Assembly: GCA_023953845.1 (NCBI GenBank)
Contig: JAMLJC010000001.1
Span: 3,792,501 to 3,856,500 of the forward strand
Source: Rhizobiaceae bacterium
GTDB taxonomy: Bacteria > Pseudomonadota > Alphaproteobacteria > Rhizobiales > Rhizobiaceae
Direction of reading: 5' to 3'
DNA: 64,000 bases
Below are positions 27,400 to 36,018 of the stretch, piece after piece; the first letter of the stretch is position 1; each line of letters begins with the position of its first letter. Both the position numbers and the translations under genes were made by a program. The notes beneath the pieces are model-generated. The model made no database searches. It saw only the letters and a list, made by a program, of their open reading frames with translations, and was not told the DNA's origin.

Positions 27400-28674
27400 C
27401 TAAGATCGCGCCAGATACTTCGCGATCTTTTTTCCCGCTTTCACGAAAGGCAGCGGGTTCACCGCTTCGCCGTTCTTGCGCACTTCGTAGTGCAGGTGAG
27501 GGCCGGTTGAGCGGCCGCTATTGCCTGAATTGCCGAGGAGATCGCCGGCATCCACTCTCTGGCCGACGCCCACGGAAATGCTGCTCATATGGGCGAAGCG
27601 CGTTGTCCAGCCGCCACCATGGTCGACCTCGACCATGCGGCCGTAGCCTCCGTTCCAGCCGGCATGGATGACGATTCCCTTGCCGGTGGCCCGAACGGGT
27701 GCTCCGATGCTCGAACGGAAATCCATCCCCGAATGCATGGCGAGCGTTCCGAGAAGCGGGTCGCGCCGCACGCCAAAAGTGCTCGTGACAGCGCGCCCGG
27801 GCGCCGGATTGGCGATCGGCAGTTTCAGCGCGGCTGCCTTTACCGTTTCCAGCTTGGATAGCGCCTCGTCCAGTTCCTTGACCTTCGTGTCGAAGGCTGA
27901 GGCTGGATCGTAGGGAACGAAGGGTCCGCCGACCGCCGAGCGTGCGTCTTCGTTGTCGACGGAGAGACCCGCATCCTCGAGCGCATCGGAAATCTCGTCG
28001 GCTGTGCGATAGGCATTCTCGGCCAGCCTGCTGACCCGGTTGAGCTGCTCGCTTTCGATGGAGCGCAGAGACTTGTTGATCGCGATGAACAGCTTGTCGG
28101 CCTGGTCCGCGGCGGAATCGCCTTCGGCAGGAGCTTCGCGGAGAGGCCATAGTGACAGGGCCGCTACCGGCGCGGAACTCGTCGTATGCGCCAGCAGCGG
28201 GTTGCGGCCGGACAGTTCCGCCTTGATCTCCGGCTTGGGCTGCGGGACAGGGACGGCATCCGTTCCCGGGTCGAGATCACCGGCGCGGTCCAACAGCGGA
28301 CCCAGCTTGCCGTGCCGCTGTGTCAGCTGTGACTGGCGCTCCAGAAGCTCCGACACCTTGCTTTCGACAAGTTGCTGATCGAGCAACTGTCGGCTCGTGA
28401 TACGATCGACCTGCGCGCGGAGTGCGGATATGCGATCCTCATAAGCCTGCTGAATCCGGGCCTGCCGCGCGACGGTTGCTCCGATCAGATCGTCGCGCAG
28501 GACGAGATAGGACGTGGCAAGGAGATAGCCGATGGCGATTGCCGCGAACGCGGAGCCCGCAACGGCCGCCACCCATGGTTTGATCGTGAAATGTCGAATT
28601 TCATCACCGCGCGCAATGATGACGGTGTGCGGCTCCTTGCGCCGCCCGAATGTCGCGGGCTGTCCGGCTTGCAT
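27400..28674 (-). CDS. M23 family murein metalloendopeptidase
   Basis: Protein of about 424 residues. One membrane helix near residues 38-60 (AAVAGSAFAAIAIGYLLATSYLVL) is followed by a coiled coil (about 70-120), a linker and a C-terminal LytM/M23 domain with HSGMDFRSSIGAPVRATGKGIV (HxxxD) and GPHLHYEVRKNGEAVNPLPF (HxH). All zinc ligands are present, so it should cleave peptidoglycan cross-links in the periplasm, as in cell separation or elongation. ATG 28674 was chosen because GAGG lies ten bases upstream; an ATG at 28716 adds 14 residues but has no ribosome site. The 3' end overlaps the prfB terminator. Confidence 0.88.
   Translation of the reverse strand: MQAGQPATFGRRKEPHTVIIARGDEIRHFTIKPWVAAVAGSAFAAIAIGYLLATSYLVLRDDLIGATVARQARIQQAYEDRISALRAQVDRITSRQLLDQQLVESKVSELLERQSQLTQRHGKLGPLLDRAGDLDPGTDAVPVPQPKPEIKAELSGRNPLLAHTTSSAPVAALSLWPLREAPAEGDSAADQADKLFIAINKSLRSIESEQLNRVSRLAENAYRTADEISDALEDAGLSVDNEDARSAVGGPFVPYDPASAFDTKVKELDEALSKLETVKAAALKLPIANPAPGRAVTSTFGVRRDPLLGTLAMHSGMDFRSSIGAPVRATGKGIVIHAGWNGGYGRMVEVDHGGGWTTRFAHMSSISVGVGQRVDAGDLLGNSGNSGRSTGPHLHYEVRKNGEAVNPLPFVKAGKKIAKYLARS
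27402..27433 (+). terminator. prfB terminator lying inside the 3' end of the convergent M23 gene
   Basis: Nine-base perfect stem (27402-27410 with 27421-27429) followed by six T (27428-27433). It lies 39 bases after the prfB stop and overlaps the last ten codons of the minus-strand endopeptidase gene. Confidence 0.75.
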
Positions 28675-28793
28675 TACGAGACACGCCTCTTCCGAAAGGC
28701 AGTTAACGCGTCGCATTAGATATTATTAAGGTTAACAAACCGCTGCCGGGACTTCGGTGTAGCGGTTTGTCAAGTGCGCATGGAGGTGAAAGC

Positions 28794-28871
28794 TCAGTCC
28801 AGGAAAAGCCAGAGCAGGATGATGATCGGGATCGGAATGCCAAGCATCCAGAGAACGATCGAACGAAGCAT
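28794..28871 (-). CDS. 25-residue single-helix membrane peptide
   Basis: A tiny frame: ATG at 28871-28869, stop TGA at 28796-28794. It encodes a basic start (MLRS) followed by an almost continuous hydrophobic helix ending LLWLFLD, with two prolines in the middle (GIPIPIII). A strong ribosome site GGAGG stands six bases before the ATG, much better than chance. Such short one-helix proteins often assist membrane complexes or act in stress responses; no role is known to me here. It lies between the M23 endopeptidase and the peroxiredoxin, all on the minus strand. Confidence 0.65.
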   Translation of the reverse strand: MLRSIVLWMLGIPIPIIILLWLFLD

Positions 28872-28941
28872 GCTGAACCTCCGATAGCTGTTGATCGTAG
28901 TTCAAACGCCGCACCCTGCATTCAGTTCCGGGTTGCGTTGC

Positions 28942-29430
28942 TCATGCCCTCTCGGGGGATGCGGTCAGGGCGGTCGCTGCCTCCAGCACGGCGTCTGCGT
29001 GCCCGGCAACCCTGACCTTGCGCCATGCTTTCGCTATCCTGCCTTTTGCGTTCACGAGGAAGGTCGCGCGCTCGACACCCATGAAACTGCGGCCATACAT
29101 GCTCTTCTCCACCCAGACACCCCACCGTTTGATGATGTCCAGTTCGGGATCGGACACGAGGTTTGCCGCGATGCCCTGTTTCTCGGCGAATTTTGTAAGC
29201 TTCGCGGGGCCGTCGGGGGAGATGCCGATTACCTCCACGCCGAGTTTCTCGAAGTCTGCCTGGCGTCGGGAAAAATCCACGACTTCGCTGGTGCAGGCCG
29301 GCGTCCCGGCGCGGGGATAGAAATAGATCACGAAAGGGGCGTTCTTGAACAACAAGGAGCCGTTTTCAGCACCCTGAATTGTCGTGAAGTTGAAATCCGG
29401 CGCCTTTGCGCCAACTTGCAAATCAGTCAT
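28942..29430 (-). CDS. bcp: thioredoxin-dependent peroxiredoxin (Bcp/AhpC-TSA family)
   Basis: 162-residue peroxiredoxin with KAPDFNF at the N-terminus and the active-site FYPRAGTPACTSEVVDF: the Pro, Thr and peroxidatic Cys of the PxxxTxxC motif are present. The resolving Cys found five residues later in E. coli Bcp is replaced (CTSEVV), so this is probably a one-Cys or atypical Bcp. It reduces hydroperoxides in the cytoplasm. The start at 29430 is the ATG before TDLQVGAKAPDF. It is divergent from the large AsmA-like gene, with 90 bases between the starts. Confidence 0.9.
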   Translation of the reverse strand: MTDLQVGAKAPDFNFTTIQGAENGSLLFKNAPFVIYFYPRAGTPACTSEVVDFSRRQADFEKLGVEVIGISPDGPAKLTKFAEKQGIAANLVSDPELDIIKRWGVWVEKSMYGRSFMGVERATFLVNAKGRIAKAWRKVRVAGHADAVLEAATALTASPERA

Positions 29431-29520
29431 ATCGCTGCCGTGGTTGAGAGATACGCGCGGGTTGCGGTTATAAGGGAAGAGAAGGATTCGTCTACGGGCT
29501 GCAACGCGGCGGGAAGGTGC

Positions 29521-32500
29521 GTGAAGCTGGAGATCCAAAGACACGAGAAGATCCGGTTCAGGCGCGATGAAATCTGCGACCTCAACGCGTTGCCGTCGGC
29601 TGTTGGTCGGGAGGTGCCCCGCGCGGCCGGATTGAGCAGGCGTCCCGCGCACGCGCCTCTTGTCTCGCGGGCCTTGCGAACGGCCGCGAAGTCGGTCGCG
29701 GTCATCCTCGGATTGTTTCTGTTTGTAGTTCTGGGCGTCTATGCGATTGGCGCCTCCGGTATCGGGACGGAGCGCCTGCGGCTGGAGGCGGAGGCGGCCC
29801 TGCGTCGCGCTGTCGGTCCGGATGCCGCCGCCTCGATCGGTCCGGCGCGGATAACGATGGACGGAGCCCAGTTTCTGGCGCTTCGCATCGAAGACTTCAA
29901 GCTTGACGCTGACGGACGCTCGCAAGTGGAAGCGGGGACTCTGCAATTCGGCGTTCGCCTGCTGCCGTTGCTTGGCGGGAGCCTGAAACTTGGAACGGCG
30001 AGGATTTCGGACGCGCGCATCCGGGCTTCGGCTCTGGCGCTTGGACGGACGGGCGACTGGACGCTGAGCCTGCGCAACGAGGATGGCCTGATTGATCCCG
30101 ATCTTGCCGGTGCAGCGTTGTTCGATGCGCTGCATGGCGCGCTCGATCTGCTTGAACGTGGCGGCACCAGCCGCATCGCGCTCGAGAACACCGAAATCGT
30201 GCTCGCCGATACCGGCCGCATACGCAGCCTGCTGATTGGGGAAGCGTCGCTCTCCGACAACGGGGCGGATGGCCTGGCGCTTTCCGCCGATGGCACGCTG
30301 GACGGTCGCGAAGTTTCTTTGAGGGGCAGGGCGACCCATGAGGGCGGGACGCAGCGCATCACGGAACTCCATCTTACCGTGGCGATAGCGCCCTCCGAGC
30401 CACTTGTCCTCGATTCCAGCGGAATGCTCTCGACGGACGGCAGCAAGAGCAGGATGGGCGGCGCGAGAATCGAGATACGCGGCGCGGAAACCGACGGTTC
30501 GACGCCCACGAAACTCACGCTTGCTGCCGACATCGACAATTCGGTCATCGATCTCGGTCGTCGCGGCGTGGTGCCGGGCGACGCCGATCTCGACGCCACC
30601 CTTCTCATCGGTTCGAACAAGGTCGAGATAGACCGCCTCTCCTTCGCGACGGGCCGCTCGCGGATCGAGGCCACCGGCGCCATAGGCCCGCAGCCGCGGG
30701 AAGCTGCAAACGGGGCGCAGCCGGTATACCGCTACGAATTCGTGACTCAACGCGCGCTTCTTGCGCCGCTCGATTCGCCGGATTCCCCAACGGAATTCTC
30801 CGCCCGCATGGCGGGTCGCTTCGACGAGGCGACGCGCCAGCTCACCGCCGACGAGCTTTCCGTGCGCACCGGCGAGGGGCAGATGGCGGGCGTGGCCTCG
30901 GCGGAGTTTGTCTCCGGCAAGACGCCCGGCCTTTCCCTTGCCCTTTCCGCCAAGGACATGCCCGTCGCGCAGGCCAAGCAATTCTGGCCGTGGATGGCTG
31001 CGGGGCGTGCGCGTCAATGGGTGATCGAGAACTTTTTCGGTGGTCGCGTCGTCGAAAGCGAGATCCGCTACCGCGTGGCGCCGGGCCGCATCGGCGACGG
31101 CATTCCGCTGAAGAGCAACGAGATTTTCGGCCGTTTCGTGGTGCGCGATTCCCGCTTCGATACAACCGGCGAATTACCGCCGATCCGGGATGCGGAAGGC
31201 GTCATCGAGTTTCGCGGCAATGATGTGGACATATCCCTGTCCTCGGGGACGGCTTATCTGCCGAGCGGCAAGGCCGTGGCCGTCTCGAACGGCGTGCTGA
31301 CCTTCCGTGACGCCAATCGTCCTCCCGTCATCGGCGACCTCGATCTCGACCTGAAGGGCGAAGCCATAGCGGTGGCGGAACTCGCCTCGTTGAAGCCTAT
31401 CGACGCCATGCGCCGCCTCAACATGGATTTTTCCGATTTCAGCGGCACCGTGTCGGGACACGTCAAGACGCAGCTGCCGCTCCAGAAGTCGACCGACCTT
31501 TCCAGTCTGGAATGGCAGGTGAAGCTCAACGTCAGCGACCTCGCGGTCGCGAAACCGTTCGACAACCAGAAGCTCAGCCGCGCCAGGGGAACCATACAGG
31601 TCGATCCCCGCAGGGCGGTCCTCGATCTCGACGGCCAGTTGAACGAGATCCCGGCCGAACTGAAGATCGTCGAGCCGCTTCGCGAGGGCGGTCCCGCGCG
31701 CGTGCGCGACATCAAGCTGACGGTGGACGACAAGCGGCGCAACCAGCTCGCGCCAGGGCTGAGCGACATGGTCGCCGGCACCATGGTGCTGAATATCGAT
31801 GCCTCCGACAGCGCGCGGCAGAAGGTGACCGCGGATCTCGGCAAGGCCCGGCTCAGCATACCCTGGGTCGGCTGGAGCAAGGGAGCCGGCATTCCCGCCA
31901 AGGTTTCCTTCAACATGGCGCGGTCAGGCGCCAATTCGACGCTTTCAAACTTCCAGCTTTCCGGCGACACGTTCGGCATCTCCGGAGATGTGAAGCTTGC
32001 GGATGGCGGGCTGGCTTCAGCCCGTTTCGATCGCGTGAGACTCAACCGAAACGACAATGCCCGTGTAGACATCACGCGGCGCGGCAAGGGCTATTCCGTC
32101 TCGGTCAACGGAGAGTCCTTCGACGCCCGCTCGCTGATCAAGCTGATCCTGGGCGACGGCGAAAGCGGAGAGGGCGGTTCGTCGGACACGGGAACCGCCG
32201 TCTCTGTCAAGGCGTCGATCGCCCGCCTCGTCGGCTTCGGCAACGAGGCGTTGTCAGGGGTGGAATTGAGCTACGCCGGCTCGGCAAAGGGGGCCGCGAC
32301 CTATTCCATGACCGCCACCACGGCCGGCCGAGGCTCCGTCAACGTCTCCAGCGATGCCGAGGGAAACCGGCAATCCATGCGCGTACGGGCGACGGATGCC
32401 GGCGCTTTCGTGCGTTTCCTCGATATTTACGACAAGATGCAGGGCGGTCAGGTGGACGTGACGCTGAGCGGCGCGAGCGGCGGCGCCTTGCGTGGGCAGA

Positions 32501-32967
32501 TCAACGCAACCGGTTTCCAGATCGTCAACGAGCCGCGGCTTGGCTCGATCGTCTCGACCAAGCCTGCCGGCAGCGACCGCAGCCTGAACGAGGCCGTGCG
32601 ACGCGACATCGATACGGCGCGGGTCGAGTTCCAGCGCGGCTTCGCACGCATCGAGAAGGGCGCGGGTTACCTGACCATCGATGGCGGGGTGCTGCGCGGC
32701 CCCATGGTCGGCGCGACCTTCCAGGGCACGCTCTACGACGCCCGGGGAAACATCGACATGACCGGCACCTTCATGCCCGCCTATGGCCTCAATCGCCTGT
32801 TCGCCGAGCTTCCCATCATCGGCATCATCCTTGGAAACGGACGCGACCGCGGCCTGATCGGCGTCACCTTCAAGCTGGAAGGCAAGGCCGCCAAGCCGCA
32901 ACTGCAGATCAACCCGCTTTCGGTGATCGCGCCGGGTATCTTCCGCTCGATCTTCGAGTTTCAGTGA
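29521..32967 (+). CDS. AsmA/YhdP-like (DUF3971) giant membrane-anchored protein
   Basis: Protein of about 1148 residues: a charged N-terminus, one membrane helix (SVAVILGLFLFVVLGVYAIGASGIG, about residues 58-82), then a long repetitive beta-rich region and a C-terminal AsmA-like part with GRGSVNVSSDAEGNRQSMRVRATDAGAFVRFLDIYDKMQGG and LNRLFAELPIIGIILGNGRDRGLIGVTFKLEGKAAKPQLQINPLSVIAPGIFRSIFEF, the typical YhdP/DUF3971 ending. Relatives form bridge-like channels thought to move phospholipids between inner and outer membranes. GTG 29521 is chosen because GGGAAGG stands just upstream and no in-frame ATG precedes the helix. Convergent with tyrS, seven bases between stops. Confidence 0.85.
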   Translation: MKLEIQRHEKIRFRRDEICDLNALPSAVGREVPRAAGLSRRPAHAPLVSRALRTAAKSVAVILGLFLFVVLGVYAIGASGIGTERLRLEAEAALRRAVGPDAAASIGPARITMDGAQFLALRIEDFKLDADGRSQVEAGTLQFGVRLLPLLGGSLKLGTARISDARIRASALALGRTGDWTLSLRNEDGLIDPDLAGAALFDALHGALDLLERGGTSRIALENTEIVLADTGRIRSLLIGEASLSDNGADGLALSADGTLDGREVSLRGRATHEGGTQRITELHLTVAIAPSEPLVLDSSGMLSTDGSKSRMGGARIEIRGAETDGSTPTKLTLAADIDNSVIDLGRRGVVPGDADLDATLLIGSNKVEIDRLSFATGRSRIEATGAIGPQPREAANGAQPVYRYEFVTQRALLAPLDSPDSPTEFSARMAGRFDEATRQLTADELSVRTGEGQMAGVASAEFVSGKTPGLSLALSAKDMPVAQAKQFWPWMAAGRARQWVIENFFGGRVVESEIRYRVAPGRIGDGIPLKSNEIFGRFVVRDSRFDTTGELPPIRDAEGVIEFRGNDVDISLSSGTAYLPSGKAVAVSNGVLTFRDANRPPVIGDLDLDLKGEAIAVAELASLKPIDAMRRLNMDFSDFSGTVSGHVKTQLPLQKSTDLSSLEWQVKLNVSDLAVAKPFDNQKLSRARGTIQVDPRRAVLDLDGQLNEIPAELKIVEPLREGGPARVRDIKLTVDDKRRNQLAPGLSDMVAGTMVLNIDASDSARQKVTADLGKARLSIPWVGWSKGAGIPAKVSFNMARSGANSTLSNFQLSGDTFGISGDVKLADGGLASARFDRVRLNRNDNARVDITRRGKGYSVSVNGESFDARSLIKLILGDGESGEGGSSDTGTAVSVKASIARLVGFGNEALSGVELSYAGSAKGAATYSMTATTAGRGSVNVSSDAEGNRQSMRVRATDAGAFVRFLDIYDKMQGGQVDVTLSGASGGALRGQINATGFQIVNEPRLGSIVSTKPAGSDRSLNEAVRRDIDTARVEFQRGFARIEKGAGYLTIDGGVLRGPMVGATFQGTLYDARGNIDMTGTFMPAYGLNRLFAELPIIGIILGNGRDRGLIGVTFKLEGKAAKPQLQINPLSVIAPGIFRSIFEFQ

Positions 32968-32974
32968 CGGGCGG

Positions 32975-34225
32975 TCAGACCGGCCGCACCAGAACGTGCT
33001 TCTTCTTGCCAACGGACAGTTTCACCACGCCGCCGACGAGGTGACCGTCATTGACGACGCCGCGCTCGTCATTGACAGGCTGGTCGTTGACCCGCACCGC
33101 GCCACCCTGCACATGCCGCCGCGCCTCGCCATTCGAGCCGGCAAGCCCCGCGCGCACCAGAAGCGTGAGCAAGCCGATGCCGGCCGCAAGTTCTCCGCCG
33201 GATACTTCTATCGAGGGTAGATCGTCGGCCAGCGCGCCTTCCTCGAAGGTCTTGCGCGCGGTTTCGGCGGCCGCATCGGCTGCTTCCCGCCCATGCAGCA
33301 TCGCCGTGATCTCGGTGGCGAAGATCTTCTTCGCCTCATTGATCTCCGAACTCTTCAGCGCCGCAAGCCGTGCCACTTCATCAAGCGGAAGCGTCGTGTA
33401 GAGTTTCAGGAAGCGCTCGACGTCGGCGTCCTCCGTATTGCGCCAATATTGCCAGAAATCGTACGGGCTGAGCATGTCCGCATCCAGCCAGACGGCGCCT
33501 GACGCGGTCTTGCCCATCTTGGCGCCGGAAGCGGTGGTGAGCAGCGGCGTCGTCAGCGCGAACAGTTGCGGCGTGCCCATGCGGTGGCCGAGGTCGATGC
33601 CGCTGACAATGTTGCCCCATTGGTCGGAGCCGCCCATCTGCAGTCGGCAATTATAGCGCTTCGACAACTCCACGAAATCGTAGGCCTGCAGGATCATGTA
33701 GTTGAATTCGAGGAACGATAACGACTGCTCGCGGTCGAGCCTGAGCTTGACCGAATCGAACGACAGCATGCGGTTGACGGAGAAATGCCGGCCGACGTCG
33801 CGCAGGAAGTTGACGTAGTTGATGGTCATCAGCCAATCGGCGTTGTTGACCATCAGCGCATCGCCGGGCCCGTCGCCGAAGCGCAGATAGCTGGCGAAAT
33901 TTTTGCGGATGCCGACAAGATTGTCGTCGATGTCCTCCGGGGTGAGAAGTTTGCGCGCCTCGTCCTTGAAGGACGGATCGCCGATCATCGTCGTGCCGCC
34001 GCCCATCAGCGCTATCGGGCGATGGCCGGTCTGCTGCATCCAGTGCAGCATCATGATCTGGATCAGCGAGCCGGCATGCAGGCTCTTCGCCGTCGCATCG
34101 AAGCCGATATAGGCGGTGACGCGTTCCCTCAAGAAAAGCTCGTCGAGGCCGGCCTCATCCGAGATCTGGTGGATGAAACCGCGCTCGGACATGACGCGCA
34201 GGAAATCGGACTTGAAGGCAGGCAT
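32975..34225 (-). CDS. tyrS: tyrosyl-tRNA synthetase
   Basis: 416-residue class I synthetase. The HIGH-type motif is in FDATAKSLHAGSLIQ (HAGS), tyrosine recognition lies in the YDFVELSKRYNCRLQMGGSDQWGNI region, and the KMSKS-type loop reads AKMGKTASG. The last 65 residues form an S4 RNA-binding domain (LLVRAGLAGSNGEARRHVQGGAVRVNDQPV). It charges tRNA-Tyr. ATG 34225 gives the usual MPAFKSDFLRVMSERGFIHQ start and has AGAGAG upstream. Divergent from anmK by 92 bases. Confidence 0.97.
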   Translation of the reverse strand: MPAFKSDFLRVMSERGFIHQISDEAGLDELFLRERVTAYIGFDATAKSLHAGSLIQIMMLHWMQQTGHRPIALMGGGTTMIGDPSFKDEARKLLTPEDIDDNLVGIRKNFASYLRFGDGPGDALMVNNADWLMTINYVNFLRDVGRHFSVNRMLSFDSVKLRLDREQSLSFLEFNYMILQAYDFVELSKRYNCRLQMGGSDQWGNIVSGIDLGHRMGTPQLFALTTPLLTTASGAKMGKTASGAVWLDADMLSPYDFWQYWRNTEDADVERFLKLYTTLPLDEVARLAALKSSEINEAKKIFATEITAMLHGREAADAAAETARKTFEEGALADDLPSIEVSGGELAAGIGLLTLLVRAGLAGSNGEARRHVQGGAVRVNDQPVNDERGVVNDGHLVGGVVKLSVGKKKHVLVRPV

Positions 34226-34317
34226 GGCGCTCTCTTGGCTGACATTCCCGCAACGTTGGCATTGCGGGACGCGGCGCTTTAGCATCCGGAGCCAAGGAAT
34301 CACAAGGCGGAGCGGGA

Positions 34318-35472
34318 ATGAAGCGCGACGGACCCCTGACGGCGATCGGCCTGATGAGCGGCACCTCCATGGACGGCATCGATGTCGCGATGCTGACGAC
34401 GGACGGCGTCGATCATCTGGAATTTCGCGGCAATCTGTTCGTTCCCTATGACGCTGCCTTCCGGCGGCGGCTGGAAGGCGCACTTGAAACTGCTAAGACG
34501 ATCACCGCACGGGAACAGCGGCCGGGCGATCTGGCGGATATCGAGCGCGAGATTTCCCGACGCCACGCGGAAGCCGTCGACACCTTCCTTCGCAACAATC
34601 GCGTCGACGCCGCCTCGGTCGATCTGATCGGCTTTCACGGCCAGACGGTGCTGCATCGGCCGCAGCAGGCGCTCACCGTCCAACTCGGCGACGGAGGCAA
34701 GCTGGCGCAACTGACAGGAATTCCTGTCGTCTACGACATGCGCGCCAACGACATGCGGCACGGCGGACAGGGCGCGCCGCTGGTCCCGGCCTATCATACC
34801 GCGTTGGCGCGCTCGCGCGGCGAAGACCTTGCCGGGAAATTCCCCGTCTGTTTCGTCAACATCGGCGGCATATCCAACATTACCTACGTGTCGGAAACGG
34901 ACGATCCGGTTGCCTTCGATACAGGACCCGGCAACGCGCTGATCGACCAGTGGGTATCGCGTCAGGGCGGCATTCCGTTCGATGCGGATGGCGCGATCGC
35001 CAGCGAGGGCACGACGGTGCGTGCTGTGGTCGATCGCTACCTCGCCAGGCCCTTCTTCGAAAAACCGGGGCCGAAATCGTTGGACCGCAACGATTTCACC
35101 CTCGCGGAGGCGGAAGGCCTGGAACTTGCCGACGGCGCACGAACGCTTGCCGCCGTTTCAGCGGAAGCGATCCTTAGATGCGTTGAACACCTTCCGAGGC
35201 CGCCGAAGCTCTGGATCGTCTGCGGCGGCGGGCGCAAAAACCCCCACATCCTGCGCGACCTGCACGCAGGAGCCGAAAAAACGCACGCGAAAGTGCTTAC
35301 CGCCGAGGATGTCGGCATGAACGGCGACTTCACCGAGGCTGAAGCCTGGGCACATCTCGCCGTCCGCTCAGCGCGCGACCTGCCGCTCACATTTCCGACA
35401 ACCACAGGCTGCCGTCAGGCTGTAACCGGCGGCGTACTTGCCTTTCCGCCACGCGGTGACGCGACGCGGTAG
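34318..35472 (+). CDS. anmK: anhydro-N-acetylmuramic acid kinase
   Basis: 384-residue kinase of the ASKHA fold: IGLMSGTSMDGIDVAML at the N-terminus, GFHGQTVLHRP, RANDMRHGGQGAPLVPAYH, VNIGGISNITYV, AFDTGPGNALIDQW and VCGGGRKNPHILRDL, all characteristic of AnmK. It converts 1,6-anhydro-MurNAc released by cell-wall turnover into MurNAc-6-phosphate, feeding peptidoglycan recycling. GGAGCGGGA precedes the ATG. The gene pair tyrS/anmK, divergently arranged, is common in Rhizobiales. Convergent with the DUF1508 gene, 15 bases between stops. Confidence 0.96.
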   Translation: MKRDGPLTAIGLMSGTSMDGIDVAMLTTDGVDHLEFRGNLFVPYDAAFRRRLEGALETAKTITAREQRPGDLADIEREISRRHAEAVDTFLRNNRVDAASVDLIGFHGQTVLHRPQQALTVQLGDGGKLAQLTGIPVVYDMRANDMRHGGQGAPLVPAYHTALARSRGEDLAGKFPVCFVNIGGISNITYVSETDDPVAFDTGPGNALIDQWVSRQGGIPFDADGAIASEGTTVRAVVDRYLARPFFEKPGPKSLDRNDFTLAEAEGLELADGARTLAAVSAEAILRCVEHLPRPPKLWIVCGGGRKNPHILRDLHAGAEKTHAKVLTAEDVGMNGDFTEAEAWAHLAVRSARDLPLTFPTTTGCRQAVTGGVLAFPPRGDATR

Positions 35473-35487
35473 AAGGGCTCGAACGGA

Positions 35488-35850
35488 TCAGGCCTTGGCG
35501 GCGGCTTTCGGTTTCGCTGCCGCTTTCGGCTTTGCCGGAGGCTTGGACTTCGCCGCTGCCTTTGGCGCTGCTGCAGGCTTCGCGGCGGCCTTTGCCGAAG
35601 CTTTCCCGTTGGCGGCCTTGGCAGCGGGCTTTGCGGCAGCCGCTTTTGCCGGCGCCTTCGCAGGCTTGGCGACCACGGTCTGATCCTCGATTTTCGCCTC
35701 GGCGACGCCCTTCTTAAGGGATTCGATGGACTTCAGCGCTGAGGCCTTGGCCTTGTATCCTTCCGAACTGAAAACGATCTCCCCGTTGTTCGCACGGTAG
35801 CGAAAACGGGTTTCGCCCTTCTTATCCTTGTAGACCTCGAATGTGCTCAT
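35488..35850 (-). CDS. DUF1508 (YegP-like) protein with Lys/Ala/Pro-rich tail
   Basis: 120 residues. The first 50 (MSTFEVYKDKKGETRFRYRANNGEIVFSSEGYKAKASALKSIESLKKG) are one DUF1508/YegP repeat. The last 60 residues are low complexity, built of PAKA, AAKP and KPKAAAK units and almost only Ala, Lys and Pro, like the tails of histone H1-like proteins such as AlgP or Hc1. A DNA- or RNA-binding role of the tail is inference. ATG 35850 has AGGGGATC upstream. It stands alone between anmK and the PaiB-like gene. Confidence 0.8.
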   Translation of the reverse strand: MSTFEVYKDKKGETRFRYRANNGEIVFSSEGYKAKASALKSIESLKKGVAEAKIEDQTVVAKPAKAPAKAAAAKPAAKAANGKASAKAAAKPAAAPKAAAKSKPPAKPKAAAKPKAAAKA

Positions 35851-36018
35851 TTTGATCCCCTGTCGCAGGCACTGATTCGACTGCAAGGATAACGCTGACA
35901 TTCGTCAACTGGCCTGTCGAGCAAAGATCGCTCGCCGGCGAATGACTGCACAACATCTTGTGGGTTGGAGCTCTTGCGGCGGCCGATTCGGTAGCGCGCC
36001 ACCAGTAGCCGAACTCGT

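Noticed and set aside
28697..28735. Cluster of TTAA elements upstream of the M23 endopeptidase, considered as CtrA boxes
   Set aside because: No pair shows the TTAA-N7-TTAA spacing required; left as AT-rich promoter DNA.
29431..31017. N-terminal extension of the peroxiredoxin frame by over 500 codons
   Set aside because: The extension is antisense to the AsmA-like gene; the peroxiredoxin family start is at 29430.
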